A stretch of DNA of 37,741 nucleotides from a bacterium (GTDB lineage: Bacteria > Planctomycetota > UBA1135 > GCA-002686595), in contig JAAELL010000363.1 in assembly GCA_024226735.1 (NCBI GenBank), positions 1 through 37,741 of the forward strand, read 5' to 3'. The notes under the pieces are model-generated. The model saw nothing but the letters and a program-made list of their open reading frames with translations. It was not told the DNA's origin and did not search any database. Shown here piece after piece: positions 8,710 through 17,409 of this stretch (within the stretch, counting starts at the first letter, position 1; every line of letters starts with the position of its first letter). The position numbers and the translations under genes are program-made.

Positions 8710-10674
8710 ATGAGGATCACGCGCATTTTGGTATCGACGGCGATCGCGTGCGTGCTGTGCGCCACCGCCGCGCGTGCGTATCAGGGACCAGCCGACTGGT
8801 TCGAGATCCAGCGGCGGCTGACCACACGGCTGGAGACCCAGGACGTCGGCGAGCTCGCGCGTGCGTTGGCGGCCGACGATACGAGCTCCGACGAGGCCCT
8901 CGTCGAGCGGCTGATCGTGTTCGTGCGCGCCGATCACGGCGCGCGCGCCCTCGCCTCGATCGAGGCGCTCACCGGTGTTGACGAGCAGCTCCTCGGGTCC
9001 GCCTGCACGTGGCTGATTGGGCGCAAGCGCGACGTGCTAGCGCGCCGCCTGCTCGAACTCCGACCCGATCTGCGCGCCGGCTGGACCTACGTCTTGCTGC
9101 GGCGCATGGTCGAGGCGGACGGCGTCGACCCGACGCTCGCGTGGGTGCGTGAGCGTGAGCGCAGCGCGCCGGACGTCTGGCTACGGGAGCGCGCCCGCAT
9201 CTTGAAAAAGCATGGGGGGACCGGGCCGCTCTGCGATGAGCTGGAGAAGGCCATTCGTGCCGCCCCCCATGATCTCGAAGCGATCCTGCGCTACCTGGAC
9301 ATCACCCGCGACAACGCTCCGAAGCGCGACGTCGAGTGGATCGGCCCGGTGGCCCTGACGCCGGGCGCATTGGACGATCTCTTGCTCGCGCGTGCTCTGG
9401 CCCACCGCGCGCCACGCGCGTCTCAGATCGTCCTGAAGCGTTGTCTGGCACGCGAGTTGGACGACGAGGGGCGCGCGCGCATGTCCGGGCTCTTCCACAT
9501 CCCAGGCGGCGCCGACCTGCAGGTGTTGCTGCGCTCGAACGCCCGACGCCTGTTGCTCGACGCTCTGATCGATGCCGGCGACACGGACGACGCCCAGGCC
9601 TTGATGGAACAACTGGCGGAGGAGAACGCGGATGGGCAGGGCTCGGTTCCCTGGTCCGGATGGCTCGCACTCGCCGGTCAGGTGCAGCAAGCGAGCGGCC
9701 AACGTGCGATCGAGAACAAGGTGCTCGCCGACGAGCAGCTGGGCGAGGACGACCCGCGCTACTGGATCGGTCGCAGTGCCTATTATCGCGGTCGCACGGA
9801 GTTGGAGGAGGCGCTCGCCGCGGCGCGCAAGGCCGTCGCGCTGGCGCCGCTCGACGGCCCCTGGATGCCGCGCTGGAACGGCATCGAAGCGGTCCGCCGC
9901 CTGCTGCATCAGATGGAGGGCGAACAGGCGTCCATCACGTATCTGCGCGAGGAGTTGGCACGCGCGGAGCCGCAGGGCGGATTCCCGCCCCGCGCGGCAC
10001 GCGTGAACGCTGTCGCGCGACGGATCGTGGGAGTGCTGGTGACCGATTTTCCGGGCTCCATCGCCGCGGACGACGAGCGACTCTGGCGCTATCTGGAGAG
10101 CGTCCCGGCGCTCGACCACAACACGGCGCGGCTCCTCCAGCGCATGGTGGAGAGTGCTCTGGCCGGCGATCAGCTCGATGACGGCTTCTGGGATCGCATC
10201 ACCGCGATCGTGCGTGCCGGCGCGCCCAGCGGGCGCCAGCGTCTGGCCTCGGTGATGATCGTGTCTGGCAGCGGCGAACGCGCCATTCGGTTCTTGCGTG
10301 AATCGCTCGACGTCGTGTCGGACGAGGACCGGCCCCGCTGCGCGTTCTACATCGTGCGCGCGGGTCTCGAGTCAGGCGATTGGCGTGTCGCGCGCGAGGC
10401 CTGGCCGATCGGCCGCCAGGATCTCGGCCCCGACGAACGAGGAGAGCGGCTCGCACGGATGGCACGGCTCGCCGCGATGGACGGCGAACCGGATGTGGCC
10501 CTGCGATTGTGGCAGAGGGGAGCGAACTACGATCGTGGCGTCATGGACGGCGTGCTCGAGCTCTGCGCGGCCCCAGGGATGGCGGCGCGGCTGAGCGCGT
10601 GGTACGCGGAGCTCGCCGAGCGCGAACCGGACAGCGACGCGCGCACACGCTTTCTGGCGGCGCTGGCCGACTAG
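8710..10674 (+). CDS. Secreted alpha-helical TPR-like repeat protein, function unknown
   Basis: This 654-residue protein starts at an ATG with AGGAG about five bases upstream. Its signal peptide is ILVSTAIACVLCATAARAYQ (cleavage near residue 23). The rest is almost all helical, with Ala/Leu/Arg-rich helix pairs resembling degenerate tetratricopeptide repeats (ALAAARKAVALAPLDGPWMP around residue 380 is the clearest). Such superhelices hold partner proteins in the periplasm. No enzyme motif was found. A longer frame from TTG at 8635 exists, but it lacks the signal peptide at its end and overlaps the Calx-beta fragment. The stop is followed by a weak hairpin. Confidence 0.8.
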   Translation: MRITRILVSTAIACVLCATAARAYQGPADWFEIQRRLTTRLETQDVGELARALAADDTSSDEALVERLIVFVRADHGARALASIEALTGVDEQLLGSACTWLIGRKRDVLARRLLELRPDLRAGWTYVLLRRMVEADGVDPTLAWVRERERSAPDVWLRERARILKKHGGTGPLCDELEKAIRAAPHDLEAILRYLDITRDNAPKRDVEWIGPVALTPGALDDLLLARALAHRAPRASQIVLKRCLARELDDEGRARMSGLFHIPGGADLQVLLRSNARRLLLDALIDAGDTDDAQALMEQLAEENADGQGSVPWSGWLALAGQVQQASGQRAIENKVLADEQLGEDDPRYWIGRSAYYRGRTELEEALAAARKAVALAPLDGPWMPRWNGIEAVRRLLHQMEGEQASITYLREELARAEPQGGFPPRAARVNAVARRIVGVLVTDFPGSIAADDERLWRYLESVPALDHNTARLLQRMVESALAGDQLDDGFWDRITAIVRAGAPSGRQRLASVMIVSGSGERAIRFLRESLDVVSDEDRPRCAFYIVRAGLESGDWRVAREAWPIGRQDLGPDERGERLARMARLAAMDGEPDVALRLWQRGANYDRGVMDGVLELCAAPGMAARLSAWYAELAEREPDSDARTRFLAALAD

Positions 10675-10700
10675 CGCCTCGATACGCTGCACGAATCGGT

Positions 10701-10732
10701 GGCCTCGAGAGAGTGTCACGCGGCGTGAGGCC
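10701..10732 (+). terminator. Weak hairpin after the TPR-like gene
   Basis: GGCCTC (10701-10706) can pair with GAGGCC (10727-10732), and TCACG-CGG-CGTGA lies partly inside it. There is no U-tract, so a terminator role is only possible. Confidence 0.25.
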
Positions 10733-10792
10733 GCTCGCTCGACAATCCCATCACGGTGCTACGCATGCTTCTCCACGAAAGGGAGATCCGTG

Positions 10793-11415
10793 ATGACTCT
10801 CGCGGCAAGGCTGTCCATCTTCTTGCTCTTCGGAGCGCTCCTGCTCGGGTGCACGACGTCGGTCGAGGGCGAGTCCGATGACGACCTCTTCGATCGGTAC
10901 GGGGTCGTCATCGGCCCCGCGCGGCGACAGACGGTCTTGACCGGATTCCTCCTCGGCGGTGAAGTCGCGGAGCTCGCCGTCGTGCACGTCGACAAGGACG
11001 GTGACCCGCTCTTGCGGATCCACGCGTTCGACGGTGACACTTGGGTGCCGAGCCTCGAGGCGACGCTGGGCTCCGAGGTCGGTTTCATCGACGTGGCCAG
11101 CCCCGGCGGATCGGAGCGTTTGATCACCTACGAGCCGGGCCGCTTGAGCCGGTTCGATCCCGAGACGGGGACGGGGCAGGACCTGGTAGCGGTAACGTCC
11201 AGCTTCGAGCCTCCGCGAGAGAACGAGATCCCGCACGTCGACATCACACGAGACGTGAACGGCGACGGCCGCGACGACCTGGTCGTTCCGGATGTCGACG
11301 GCTTCTGGGTGCTCGTTCAGATCGAGGGCGACGCATTTGCGGAGCCCGTGAAGATCGGCCCCCCCGCGGAGTTGAGCCGGATCCTCGGGGCCGATGGATA
11401 TCGCTACGACCCCTG
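10793..11415 (+). pseudogene. Lipoprotein with VCBS/FG-GAP repeat, 3' truncated
   Basis: An ATG at 10793 with GGGAG seven bases upstream opens a lipoprotein: LSIFLLFGALLLGC is a signal with lipobox LLGC. The body has one clear VCBS/FG-GAP-type calcium loop (DITRDVNGDGRDDLVVPDVDG) and a second degenerate copy earlier. Family proteins continue with more repeats after the GYRYDPW segment. Here the frame meets unrelated sequence right after this point (about 11412) and would run on as nonsense to 11527. The gene has lost its 3' half, and whether the stub is made is unknown. It would be an outer-surface anchored protein. Confidence 0.65.
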
Positions 11416-11899
11416 GAGGTGGTCGACGCCGGCATCTACCCGGAATGCCTCGCTGCACTCGAGCCGCCCGAGATGCCGTGGATCAGGGAGCTCTCGATCG
11501 ATTGCGGCGTGTGGACTGCCTACCTGAACAAGGGCAAGGATGGCGGCGACGCTCGCGCAGTGGCTCAAGGCGCGCTGCGTGATGGCGATGCACGCTCCTC
11601 CCTACGGGTCTGGGCACGCCGCGACGCAGCTGTGGCTCATGGGGCCGGACGGGTCCTCGCCCGGTGGCACCGTGCGTACACTCGCGGCGCACTGCGCGGA
11701 AGGGTCGTGGTCGTGGCACGCCAGCGGAGCGGTCCAGGACCTCGAGGAACCGGAGCGTTACGGGGAAAGGAGAATCCGCGATCGCTTTCGCCGCGAGGAC
11801 CTGGTGCGCTACCTGGAGCGCGTCGGTGTTCGTGTCGACGACGGCCGGTTCTTTGGCCGCGCCGACGCCTTTCGGCACGAGTGGGTTGACCGGGGCTGA
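11413..11899 (+). pseudogene. Conserved hypothetical protein, 5' truncated and frameshifted
   Basis: Two frames join into one protein-like sequence: LEVVDAGIYPECLAALEPPE, then ELSIDCGVWTAYLNKGKDG to about 11540, followed in the next frame by TLAQWLKARCVMAMHAPPYG through WVDRG and TGA at 11897-11899. The composition (Trp, Cys, Tyr) and smooth continuation across the shift suggest a real gene with a frameshift near 11540. No start codon precedes the first part: the lipoprotein sequence abuts it, so both genes are cut at the same junction. I do not recognise a function. The sequence is soluble-looking, without signal or membrane segments. Confidence 0.55.
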
Positions 11900-12008
11900 C
11901 GACTTTTGGGCCCTACGGCGTGACGAAGCACGGCTTTTTCACACCTGAGGACAGCGCTAACCTGGCGTCGAGCAGGGCCTTGCCTGCATTGCGGATAACG
12001 GGCACACC

Positions 12009-12057
12009 GATTTTTTGACGGATTGACCCCTCCGGGGAGTTCCTTTGGATAGAGAGT
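12009..12057 (+). promoter_or_regulatory. Upstream block shared with 16025-16068
   Basis: The sequence from CGATTTTTTGACGGATTG to GGAGTTCCTTT aligns with the block at 16025-16068 (CGATTTCTGACAGATTGG ... GGAGTTCTTTT) at roughly three-quarters of positions with small gaps. Both lie just upstream of rightward genes. A TTGAC-like -35 is visible, and the GGAG could be a ribosome binding site. A shared promoter or leader is the simplest reading. Confidence 0.45.
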
Positions 12058-12062
12058 TTTTC

Positions 12063-12356
12063 ATGAGCACCGATGACACCTTCGTGCGAGACAACCTGCA
12101 GCAACGGATAGACGACGTCGTGCACGCGATGCCCGAGATGGAGGGGGCGGTCGCGCTGGCCGACTGGCTCGAGCAAGGAAGGGCCAACACGGAGGCGCTC
12201 GCGGAGGCCCTCGAGGTCCGTCCGGAAGAGGTGGTGAAGCTTCGCCAGGCGGCGCGCGAGAAGATGCTCGAGGCCGCGCGCACCATCGTCGAGGTAGATG
12301 ACTGGGAAACGCTGCGTCGAGCGCTCGTTCCTGATCGGCGCAAGCGGCGGGTGTGA
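12063..12356 (+). CDS. Small hypothetical protein, helical
   Basis: This 97-residue soluble protein is predicted from sequence to be helical: FVRDNLQQRIDDVVHAMPEM, then EALAEALEVRPEEVVKLRQAAREKM, ending in a basic DRRKRRV tail. The middle helices resemble a helix-turn-helix but not clearly enough to name a family. The ATG at 12063 was chosen with the AGAGAG upstream as a possible ribosome binding site. A TTG at 12045 would add six residues. It converges with the kinase gene, ending 13 bases from its stop. Coding use matches neighbours. Confidence 0.6.
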   Translation: MSTDDTFVRDNLQQRIDDVVHAMPEMEGAVALADWLEQGRANTEALAEALEVRPEEVVKLRQAAREKMLEAARTIVEVDDWETLRRALVPDRRKRRV

Positions 12357-12369
12357 CGGGGAGTCCTGC

Positions 12370-14556
12370 TCACTGGGCGGGGATCACTACGCGGAATTGG
12401 ATACCGTGGTCTGCGTCGACGAACCCGTCGATCGGGTGGGCCACGAAAGAGTCCACGCTCAACGGGACGTCCATTCGTTCCTCGAGGAGGGCAAGGGCGA
12501 AGGGTTGGCCGTGCCAGCTTGGCAGCGACGTCCACTCGGCCTGCATGGATGAGCTACTCTTGACGACGCTCTGCGCCTCGAGTCGCTCCTTCGGGGTCGG
12601 GAGCCGGCCTCCGACGCGTTGGGCAAACTCCTGGGCGAAGCACCACGGGACGTGTGCTTCGATGCCGTCGCTGATTGTGGGGCCGCGGAGCGAGTCGCCC
12701 ACAACCGACAGGAAGTCGGCCCGCGTCACCGGCTCCTCCAGGATCAAGTAGTCGCTGGAAAGCGGGACGCAGCCCTCGCGGATCTTGGGCGGCACGCTTC
12801 TCAGCTTCACTGGGCGTATGACTTGTCCCAAGAAGACATGGAACTCGGTTTCGAGCCCTCCAGACGCGTAGCGGTAGTAGCCCGGTTGCAAGCCGTCTTG
12901 CGGGTTCCTGGAGGCGAGTTGGATCTGGCCCGATCCTCGAGTGGATCCAGCCGCCACGAACTGCCAAAGCTGTCCGCCGGTGACATCCAGGCTGGCCATC
13001 GAGTACGAGTGCCGGTGCGGGAAGACGTCCTCCGCCCGCGCGAGATTGGGATACCAGTCAGCGAATGTCGTGAGTGCGACGTGCATCTGTCTCTGCCGAA
13101 GTGGCTCCTCGAGCACCTTCTCGAATGCGTCCGTCAGGTCCCTGTTGAAGCGCTCTCGCGCGGCCTCACGCAGCCGGTCGATCTCCGACATCAGCGGAAG
13201 GATGTGACCGAAGATTCCGGCATCGAAGTCGCCCACTCGTACTTCGGTCGCCTTGAACTGCGTGAAGGTCTCTTGCCAGTTCGGGCCTTCGCTCTGGCGT
13301 GCGGCGACTTCGAGACTCGCGAGCTTGGTGCGCAGTCCCATCCACTGCGAGTAGCCGTTCAGCGCCCAGGGCAGCAGCGCGGCGCCCACCACTGCCGCGA
13401 TGCGCAGGCGGTAGCGCCGAAGCGTCGATGCGACGAGGCGCGCGAGCGAAGGCTCGCGCAGCGAGATCGCGCGGTGCTCGAGGAACGCCTCCAGGTCATC
13501 TGCGAAGGCGCCCATCGACGGGTAGCGCGCCTCGGGCGAGCGCGTCAGTACGTGCAGGCAGATGCGATCGAGGTCGCGCGGCACCGCGCGCTCCAGCTTG
13601 CTGGGCGGAGGTGGTGGCGGGCCCGTGATCGCCAGACGCGTGTCGAGCGGCCGCTCGCGGTCGTAGGGATTGCGCAGCGTCAGCAGCTCGTACAGAAGAA
13701 CGCCGAGCGACCACTGGTCGCTCGCCCTGCGCTTGCCGGTGCGCTCGGACTCGATCTGCTCGGGGGCGAGGTACAGCAGGCTGCCCACGAATTGCTCGGT
13801 GACGTGCGAGTCGACCCCGTCCGACTCGGTGTGCGCGAGCCCGAAGTCGACCAGCGTCGGGGCGGCCGGGCCTTCCAGGATGATGTTCGAGGGCTTGATG
13901 TCGCGGTGGATGACGTCCTGCTCGTGGCAGTAGGCAAGTGCCCGCGCCAGCTTCGCGACTAGGCGACAGCGCGCTCCGATGCTCTTCAGCTCCGTCGCGA
14001 GCTGGGCGCTCTCGGCGGCGATCGCTCCGCCCGCCGCGGCTTCCTCGCCGCGCATCGCCGCCAGCACCGAGTGCAGGTTGGGGCCCGGAGCCAGCGCCAT
14101 CGCGACGTAGACGCGACCGCCGGCCTCGTCCATCTCGTACACCTCGACGACGTTCGGATGCCGCAGTTGCCCGAGGATGCGTCCTTCGGCGACCGCGCGC
14201 GCGTTGCTCTCCGGCGTCAGGGCCTTGAGGCACTTCAACGCGACGGGGCGGGCGAGCTCGGGGTCCCAAGCGAAGTAGACGTCCGAGAATCCACCGCTGC
14301 CCAAGATACCGTGGATGTCGAAACGGCCGACCTGATCGGGCTGGCTGGTCTCGAGCACCGGCGCGTCGGGATCCATGAGCTGGCCGAGCTCGCCGAGCTT
14401 GTCGGCGAGGTCCACGACCTGGCGAAACTCGTGCGCCTGTTCGCCCGCACGGCGCTCGAAGTTCGCCAGGTCGAGGGGATCGCCGGCACACTCCGCCGCG
14501 AAGTACTCGTCGAGCAGGCGCGCCAGCTTGTCCGTCTCGGCTTCCTGGCCGGTCAC
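12370..14556 (-). CDS. Transmembrane Ser/Thr protein kinase with FGE-like C-terminal domain
   Basis: This 728-residue Hanks-type kinase has its glycine loop at 84-92 (ILGSGGFSD), Lys108 in ALKCLK, HRD at 217-219 with Asn224, DFG at 237-239 and APE at 264-266, so all catalytic residues are present. A membrane helix follows at about 384-400. The outside part ends (about 640-728) in VTRADFLSVVGDS, PWCFAQEFAQRVGGRLPTPKE, AEWTS and IQFRVVIPA. This order is seen in sulfatase-modifying-factor/formylglycine-generating-enzyme folds, here probably used for binding. It starts with GTG at 14556, overlapping the TGA of the sigma factor gene, so the two are translationally coupled. The kinase probably controls that sigma factor or its targets, but direct evidence is lacking. 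Confidence 0.93.
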   Translation of the reverse strand: MTGQEAETDKLARLLDEYFAAECAGDPLDLANFERRAGEQAHEFRQVVDLADKLGELGQLMDPDAPVLETSQPDQVGRFDIHGILGSGGFSDVYFAWDPELARPVALKCLKALTPESNARAVAEGRILGQLRHPNVVEVYEMDEAGGRVYVAMALAPGPNLHSVLAAMRGEEAAAGGAIAAESAQLATELKSIGARCRLVAKLARALAYCHEQDVIHRDIKPSNIILEGPAAPTLVDFGLAHTESDGVDSHVTEQFVGSLLYLAPEQIESERTGKRRASDQWSLGVLLYELLTLRNPYDRERPLDTRLAITGPPPPPPSKLERAVPRDLDRICLHVLTRSPEARYPSMGAFADDLEAFLEHRAISLREPSLARLVASTLRRYRLRIAAVVGAALLPWALNGYSQWMGLRTKLASLEVAARQSEGPNWQETFTQFKATEVRVGDFDAGIFGHILPLMSEIDRLREAARERFNRDLTDAFEKVLEEPLRQRQMHVALTTFADWYPNLARAEDVFPHRHSYSMASLDVTGGQLWQFVAAGSTRGSGQIQLASRNPQDGLQPGYYRYASGGLETEFHVFLGQVIRPVKLRSVPPKIREGCVPLSSDYLILEEPVTRADFLSVVGDSLRGPTISDGIEAHVPWCFAQEFAQRVGGRLPTPKERLEAQSVVKSSSSMQAEWTSLPSWHGQPFALALLEERMDVPLSVDSFVAHPIDGFVDADHGIQFRVVIPAQ

Positions 14557-15146
14557 GACCCGTCATCCTGCATGCGGCTGCGGACCGTCAGGACCATCTC
14601 GCGGTAGTCCCTGCGTGCCGTGCTCTCCGAGCTGCCACGCTTCTCCGCGATCGCGGCGAACGAGAGCCCGTCGACGCAGCGCATGACATAGATCTCGCGG
14701 CCTGCGGTGGGGAGCGCACCGATCGTCTGCAACAGGAAGGCCGCCTCCTCCTCGTGCTCGAGCTGTTCGCCGGGACGCGATCGCCGATCGAGCATGTGTT
14801 CGTCCGGGGGCCGCTCACGCCCGACCTCGCGCTTGGCTGCGTCATGGTTGCTGCGGCGGCTGCTGATCCGATTTCGAAGGATCCGGACGAGCCAGGCGTG
14901 GAAGCTCCCCGGACCCTGATCGTCGAACGATTCGAGCTCCTTGTAGGCGGACAGGAACGTCGATTGCACGACGTCGTCCGTGTCGAGCCGGGACCGATAC
15001 CGGGGTCCGATTTGGCCGCGCATCAAAAGCGCAAGTACCGAGCGAAAGCGTTCGTCGATCCGCCGCCACGCGGCGGAATCGCCGCGCCTGGCGGCGCGGA
15101 TCAAATCCAGAGTGAGCTCTGCGGATCGATGCGACTTGTCCTTCAA
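14553..15146 (-). CDS. ECF-type RNA polymerase sigma factor
   Basis: This 197-residue protein shows region 2 (DTDDVVQSTFLSAYKELESF, then GSFHAWLVRILRNRISSRRS) and region 4 (TAGREIYVMRCVDGLSFAAI, then EKRGSSESTARRDYREMVL). It is the planctomycete type that precedes a receptor kinase. It would direct RNA polymerase to a private promoter set. The start is TTG at 15146, the most upstream start in frame. The gene ends inside the first codon of the kinase gene (GTGA overlap). Upstream (about 15190-15205) TGTG-GTCT-CACA forms a short inverted repeat that might be an operator. The MITE-like element starts 76 bases upstream of the start codon and may have altered the promoter. Confidence 0.92.
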   Translation of the reverse strand: MKDKSHRSAELTLDLIRAARRGDSAAWRRIDERFRSVLALLMRGQIGPRYRSRLDTDDVVQSTFLSAYKELESFDDQGPGSFHAWLVRILRNRISSRRSNHDAAKREVGRERPPDEHMLDRRSRPGEQLEHEEEAAFLLQTIGALPTAGREIYVMRCVDGLSFAAIAEKRGSSESTARRDYREMVLTVRSRMQDDGS

Positions 15147-15221
15147 TTGCGAGCGCGAGGGTGGGCCTCACTACCGAGTCTACATGTGGGCTGTGAGACC
15201 ACACCCCCTGAGCCGAACTTA

Positions 15222-15405
15222 CTAGTGGTGTGATGCAGATATTCGCAGTCGTATCCCGGCCCGCATGCACGCGCCATGGCGTTGCGGCTCCTCCGACCAA
15301 TCCCAGTATCACCGTATTGGCAGCGAAGTTGCATCGTCGCCGCGCCTTGTGGCACGCACACGCGAACTCGGGATAAGACCGCAACTGTCTGCATCACATC
15401 ACTAG
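15222..15405. mobile_element. MITE-like element, complete copy
   Basis: The left end CTAGTGGTGTGATGCAGA continues as a terminal inverted repeat of about 37 bp (to TATCCCG), matched by the reverse complement of the right end (CTAGTGATGTGATGCAGA through TATCCCG). Both ends carry CTAG, the classical IS630-type target in which TA is duplicated. It is about 180 bases long with no room for a transposase. The interior is almost identical to the copy at 37585. The sequence is non-autonomous and was probably moved by an IS630-family transposase whose tail remains at 136-354. Confidence 0.88.
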
Positions 15406-15848
15406 AACGACTCGATGCGTGCCTGGACCGTGTATGTCGATCCCTCGAGCTCCGTTTGAAAGGCGAGCTCCGCCACGCAGATCGTCAAGATCCATCCTTC
15501 GGGCGTCAACTTGTACCGGTAGTCCGAAGCGTGCTGTTGGTCTGTGATCGGAAACCCCCTGAGAGTCAAGTAGTTGACGAAATGGACCCAGTTGATCTGG
15601 GAGTCCCAGCTGTTCCCAAGAAAGGAGGACACGGTGTTCGCGAGTTCGGCAAGGGCACCGTCATGATCGAAGTCGTCGGCATCGTCGTAGGGCGTGTTCC
15701 GTCGGATCTCTAAAAAGTGAGTCGGCTCGGGGGCATCGGTCGCTGTCGGCGTCGGCGAGGTCGAGAGCAGCAATCCGGCGACAGCCAGGGGGGCTCCGGC
15801 GAGCAGCGAACGACGAGGGAGCGATTGAATCGTTGATTGTGTACGCAT
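15402..15848 (-). CDS. Hypothetical exported protein with twin-Arg signal
   Basis: This 148-residue protein starts at ATG 15848 and shows a twin-arginine-style signal (SLPRRSLLAGAPLAVAGLLL, about residues 9-28), suggesting Tat or Sec export. The mature part contains a calcium-loop-like DDADDFDHDG and a compact mixed fold (WDSQINWVHFVNYLTLRGFP, SDYRYKLTPEGW). No family was recognised. The TAG stop at 15402-15404 lies within the CTAG at the right end of the MITE-like element, so insertion occurred exactly at the stop codon. A longer frame to 15968 is unlikely because the signal then lies inside the protein. Confidence 0.65.
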   Translation of the reverse strand: MRTQSTIQSLPRRSLLAGAPLAVAGLLLSTSPTPTATDAPEPTHFLEIRRNTPYDDADDFDHDGALAELANTVSSFLGNSWDSQINWVHFVNYLTLRGFPITDQQHASDYRYKLTPEGWILTICVAELAFQTELEGSTYTVQARIESF

Positions 15849-16024
15849 GGCGATCGGGAAACGTTTGTGCGGTGCGTGGATGCCGCGTGCATCCACACAC
15901 CGAGAACCCAACCGCCTGATGCGTTCTGTATCGGATGCGGCGAAAGGTGGGTCTTCCATTTGTCGCATTTGCAGTAGGCATCGCTCTGACCCGTACTTGC
16001 GTTTATCGAGTCATTCGACTTCGG

Positions 16025-16068
16025 GCGATTTCTGACAGATTGGCGTCCGGGCGGAGTTCTTTTCAGTG
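16025..16068 (+). promoter_or_regulatory. Upstream block shared with 12009-12057
   Basis: CGATTTCTGACAGATTGG, then TCCGGGCGGAGTTCTTTT, parallels the block before the small gene at 12063. It precedes the sigma-like gene at 16216. GGAG is followed by a GTG at 16066 that opens the same frame, so translation could begin there instead. Confidence 0.45.
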
Positions 16069-16215
16069 GAACGAATCCTCTCAGAGTTCCGGACGACCCG
16101 CTCCGGCGACATCGCGTCCAGTTCCTCCGAATTGGCGTGGAGACTTGTCCGCTTTTGCGTCTCCCGGCCGCAAGAACAATGCCTGCTCCGCTCCACAAAC
16201 TGCCAAACCACCGCC

Positions 16216-17382
16216 ATGAGTTCCCCCGAAATACCAGGCCGATGGTCCGCCTGGTTGCGAGAGAGGGTCCATGCCCTCACCGATTATGATGAATTAGAGC
16301 GCAAGACACTGAGCTCCGCCTTCGTCACGACTCAGTCGCAGCTAGGGCCCGGCTGCAGCTTCGCGTTTCTCTTGACGTACCCCGACCCCTCCAGCGCTCC
16401 AAGCTGGTGCATCGAACGCATGGAGCACCTGGTGCGAGAATGCCGCTCGACCGAGTGGTGGAGGATGTGGTTCTCGCGAGCCTGCGCCTACGGCCGGCGC
16501 CACGCCATGCCGCGACATGATGTCGCAGGCATCGCCGTGATGGCGTGCGGCAAGTTCCTCATGCAGCAAGCCTACCCGCGCAAGAGTGAGCGAGAGACGA
16601 AGCGCTTGCTCAGCGCGATGGTCCGCCATCTCGTCTTCGATGATCGAGCGGGTTTTGAGGGGCATTCGAAGCTCGAGGATCTGCCGAACGGTGTCGGAGG
16701 GGTCGATGAACAGCTCGGGGACGAGGAGGAAGAGCGCGCGCACCTAGCCGATCTCCGGCGCTTCTTCGCTGAGCTTTGGTGTCAGCTACGCTCGCTCAAG
16801 GACGCAATCCGCCGCGCGGTCCTGCTGCGCTACCTCGAGAGAGACCGCACGTACGCCGACGTGGGGCTCGTGTTCGACTTGCGCGAGGAGGTGGTGGGCC
16901 GTCACGTGCGGCTCGGAGTCCAGGCGATCTGGAACCTCCAGACGCCCGAGGGAAAGCGGCGGATTCTGCGGCTCGACAAGATTGCCCTGCGCGCGTCCGC
17001 GGTGCCGGGATCGCACAAGGCGATCGTTCTCAAGCTGCTCTCGCGCCTGGCTCGGAAGGGCCTCCAGCAAACTCGCGAGGAGGTCGCGATCGACGTCGAG
17101 CGGCGCATCGGGCGGCTTCCGGCCGGTCAGCGCCGGGCAGTCGAGAGTTGGATCGAGATGGGGGAGCTGCGCGCGGTGGACGAGGGGGACGCCGCGCTTG
17201 CTCTCGAGGGGAGAGAACAGGTCGCCGGAGGGCTGTCCCGGGAGCGGCCGGACCTCGCGTTGCTCGTCCGCTACGCCTTCAAGAACCCGTGCGCGAACAG
17301 CGTGCTGCGCACGTCGTTGCGCACCCCGCTTGCGACGTGGATCGCGCGCCACCTGCTGCCGCGGATCAGAGACCACCGTTGA
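16216..17382 (+). CDS. Divergent sigma-70-like protein with C-terminal extension
   Basis: This protein is 388 residues long from ATG 16216. A GTG at 16066 in the same frame would add 50 residues. An N-terminal helical part (WWRMWFSRACAYGRRHAMPR to MVRHLVFDDRAG) resembles sigma region 2. DAIRRAVLLRYLERDRTYAD, then VVGRHVRLGVQAIWNLQ, resembles region 4 with its helix-turn-helix. About 140 further residues follow (helical, Arg/Leu-rich, including LLSRLARKGLQQTREEVAID) that ordinary ECF factors lack. An acidic linker EEEERAH sits before region 4. It probably regulates transcription as an unusual sigma factor or a derivative of one. The ECF gene at 17410 follows 27 bases later on the same strand, so the two are likely cotranscribed. 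Confidence 0.6.
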   Translation: MSSPEIPGRWSAWLRERVHALTDYDELERKTLSSAFVTTQSQLGPGCSFAFLLTYPDPSSAPSWCIERMEHLVRECRSTEWWRMWFSRACAYGRRHAMPRHDVAGIAVMACGKFLMQQAYPRKSERETKRLLSAMVRHLVFDDRAGFEGHSKLEDLPNGVGGVDEQLGDEEEERAHLADLRRFFAELWCQLRSLKDAIRRAVLLRYLERDRTYADVGLVFDLREEVVGRHVRLGVQAIWNLQTPEGKRRILRLDKIALRASAVPGSHKAIVLKLLSRLARKGLQQTREEVAIDVERRIGRLPAGQRRAVESWIEMGELRAVDEGDAALALEGREQVAGGLSRERPDLALLVRYAFKNPCANSVLRTSLRTPLATWIARHLLPRIRDHR

Positions 17383-17409
17383 CCGACCATGAACCCGAAG
17401 GATCGAATC

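Noticed and set aside
15143..15397. Similar short minus-strand frames in both MITE-like copies
   Set aside because: They look conserved only because the DNA copies are nearly identical; they run out of the element and have no start signal.
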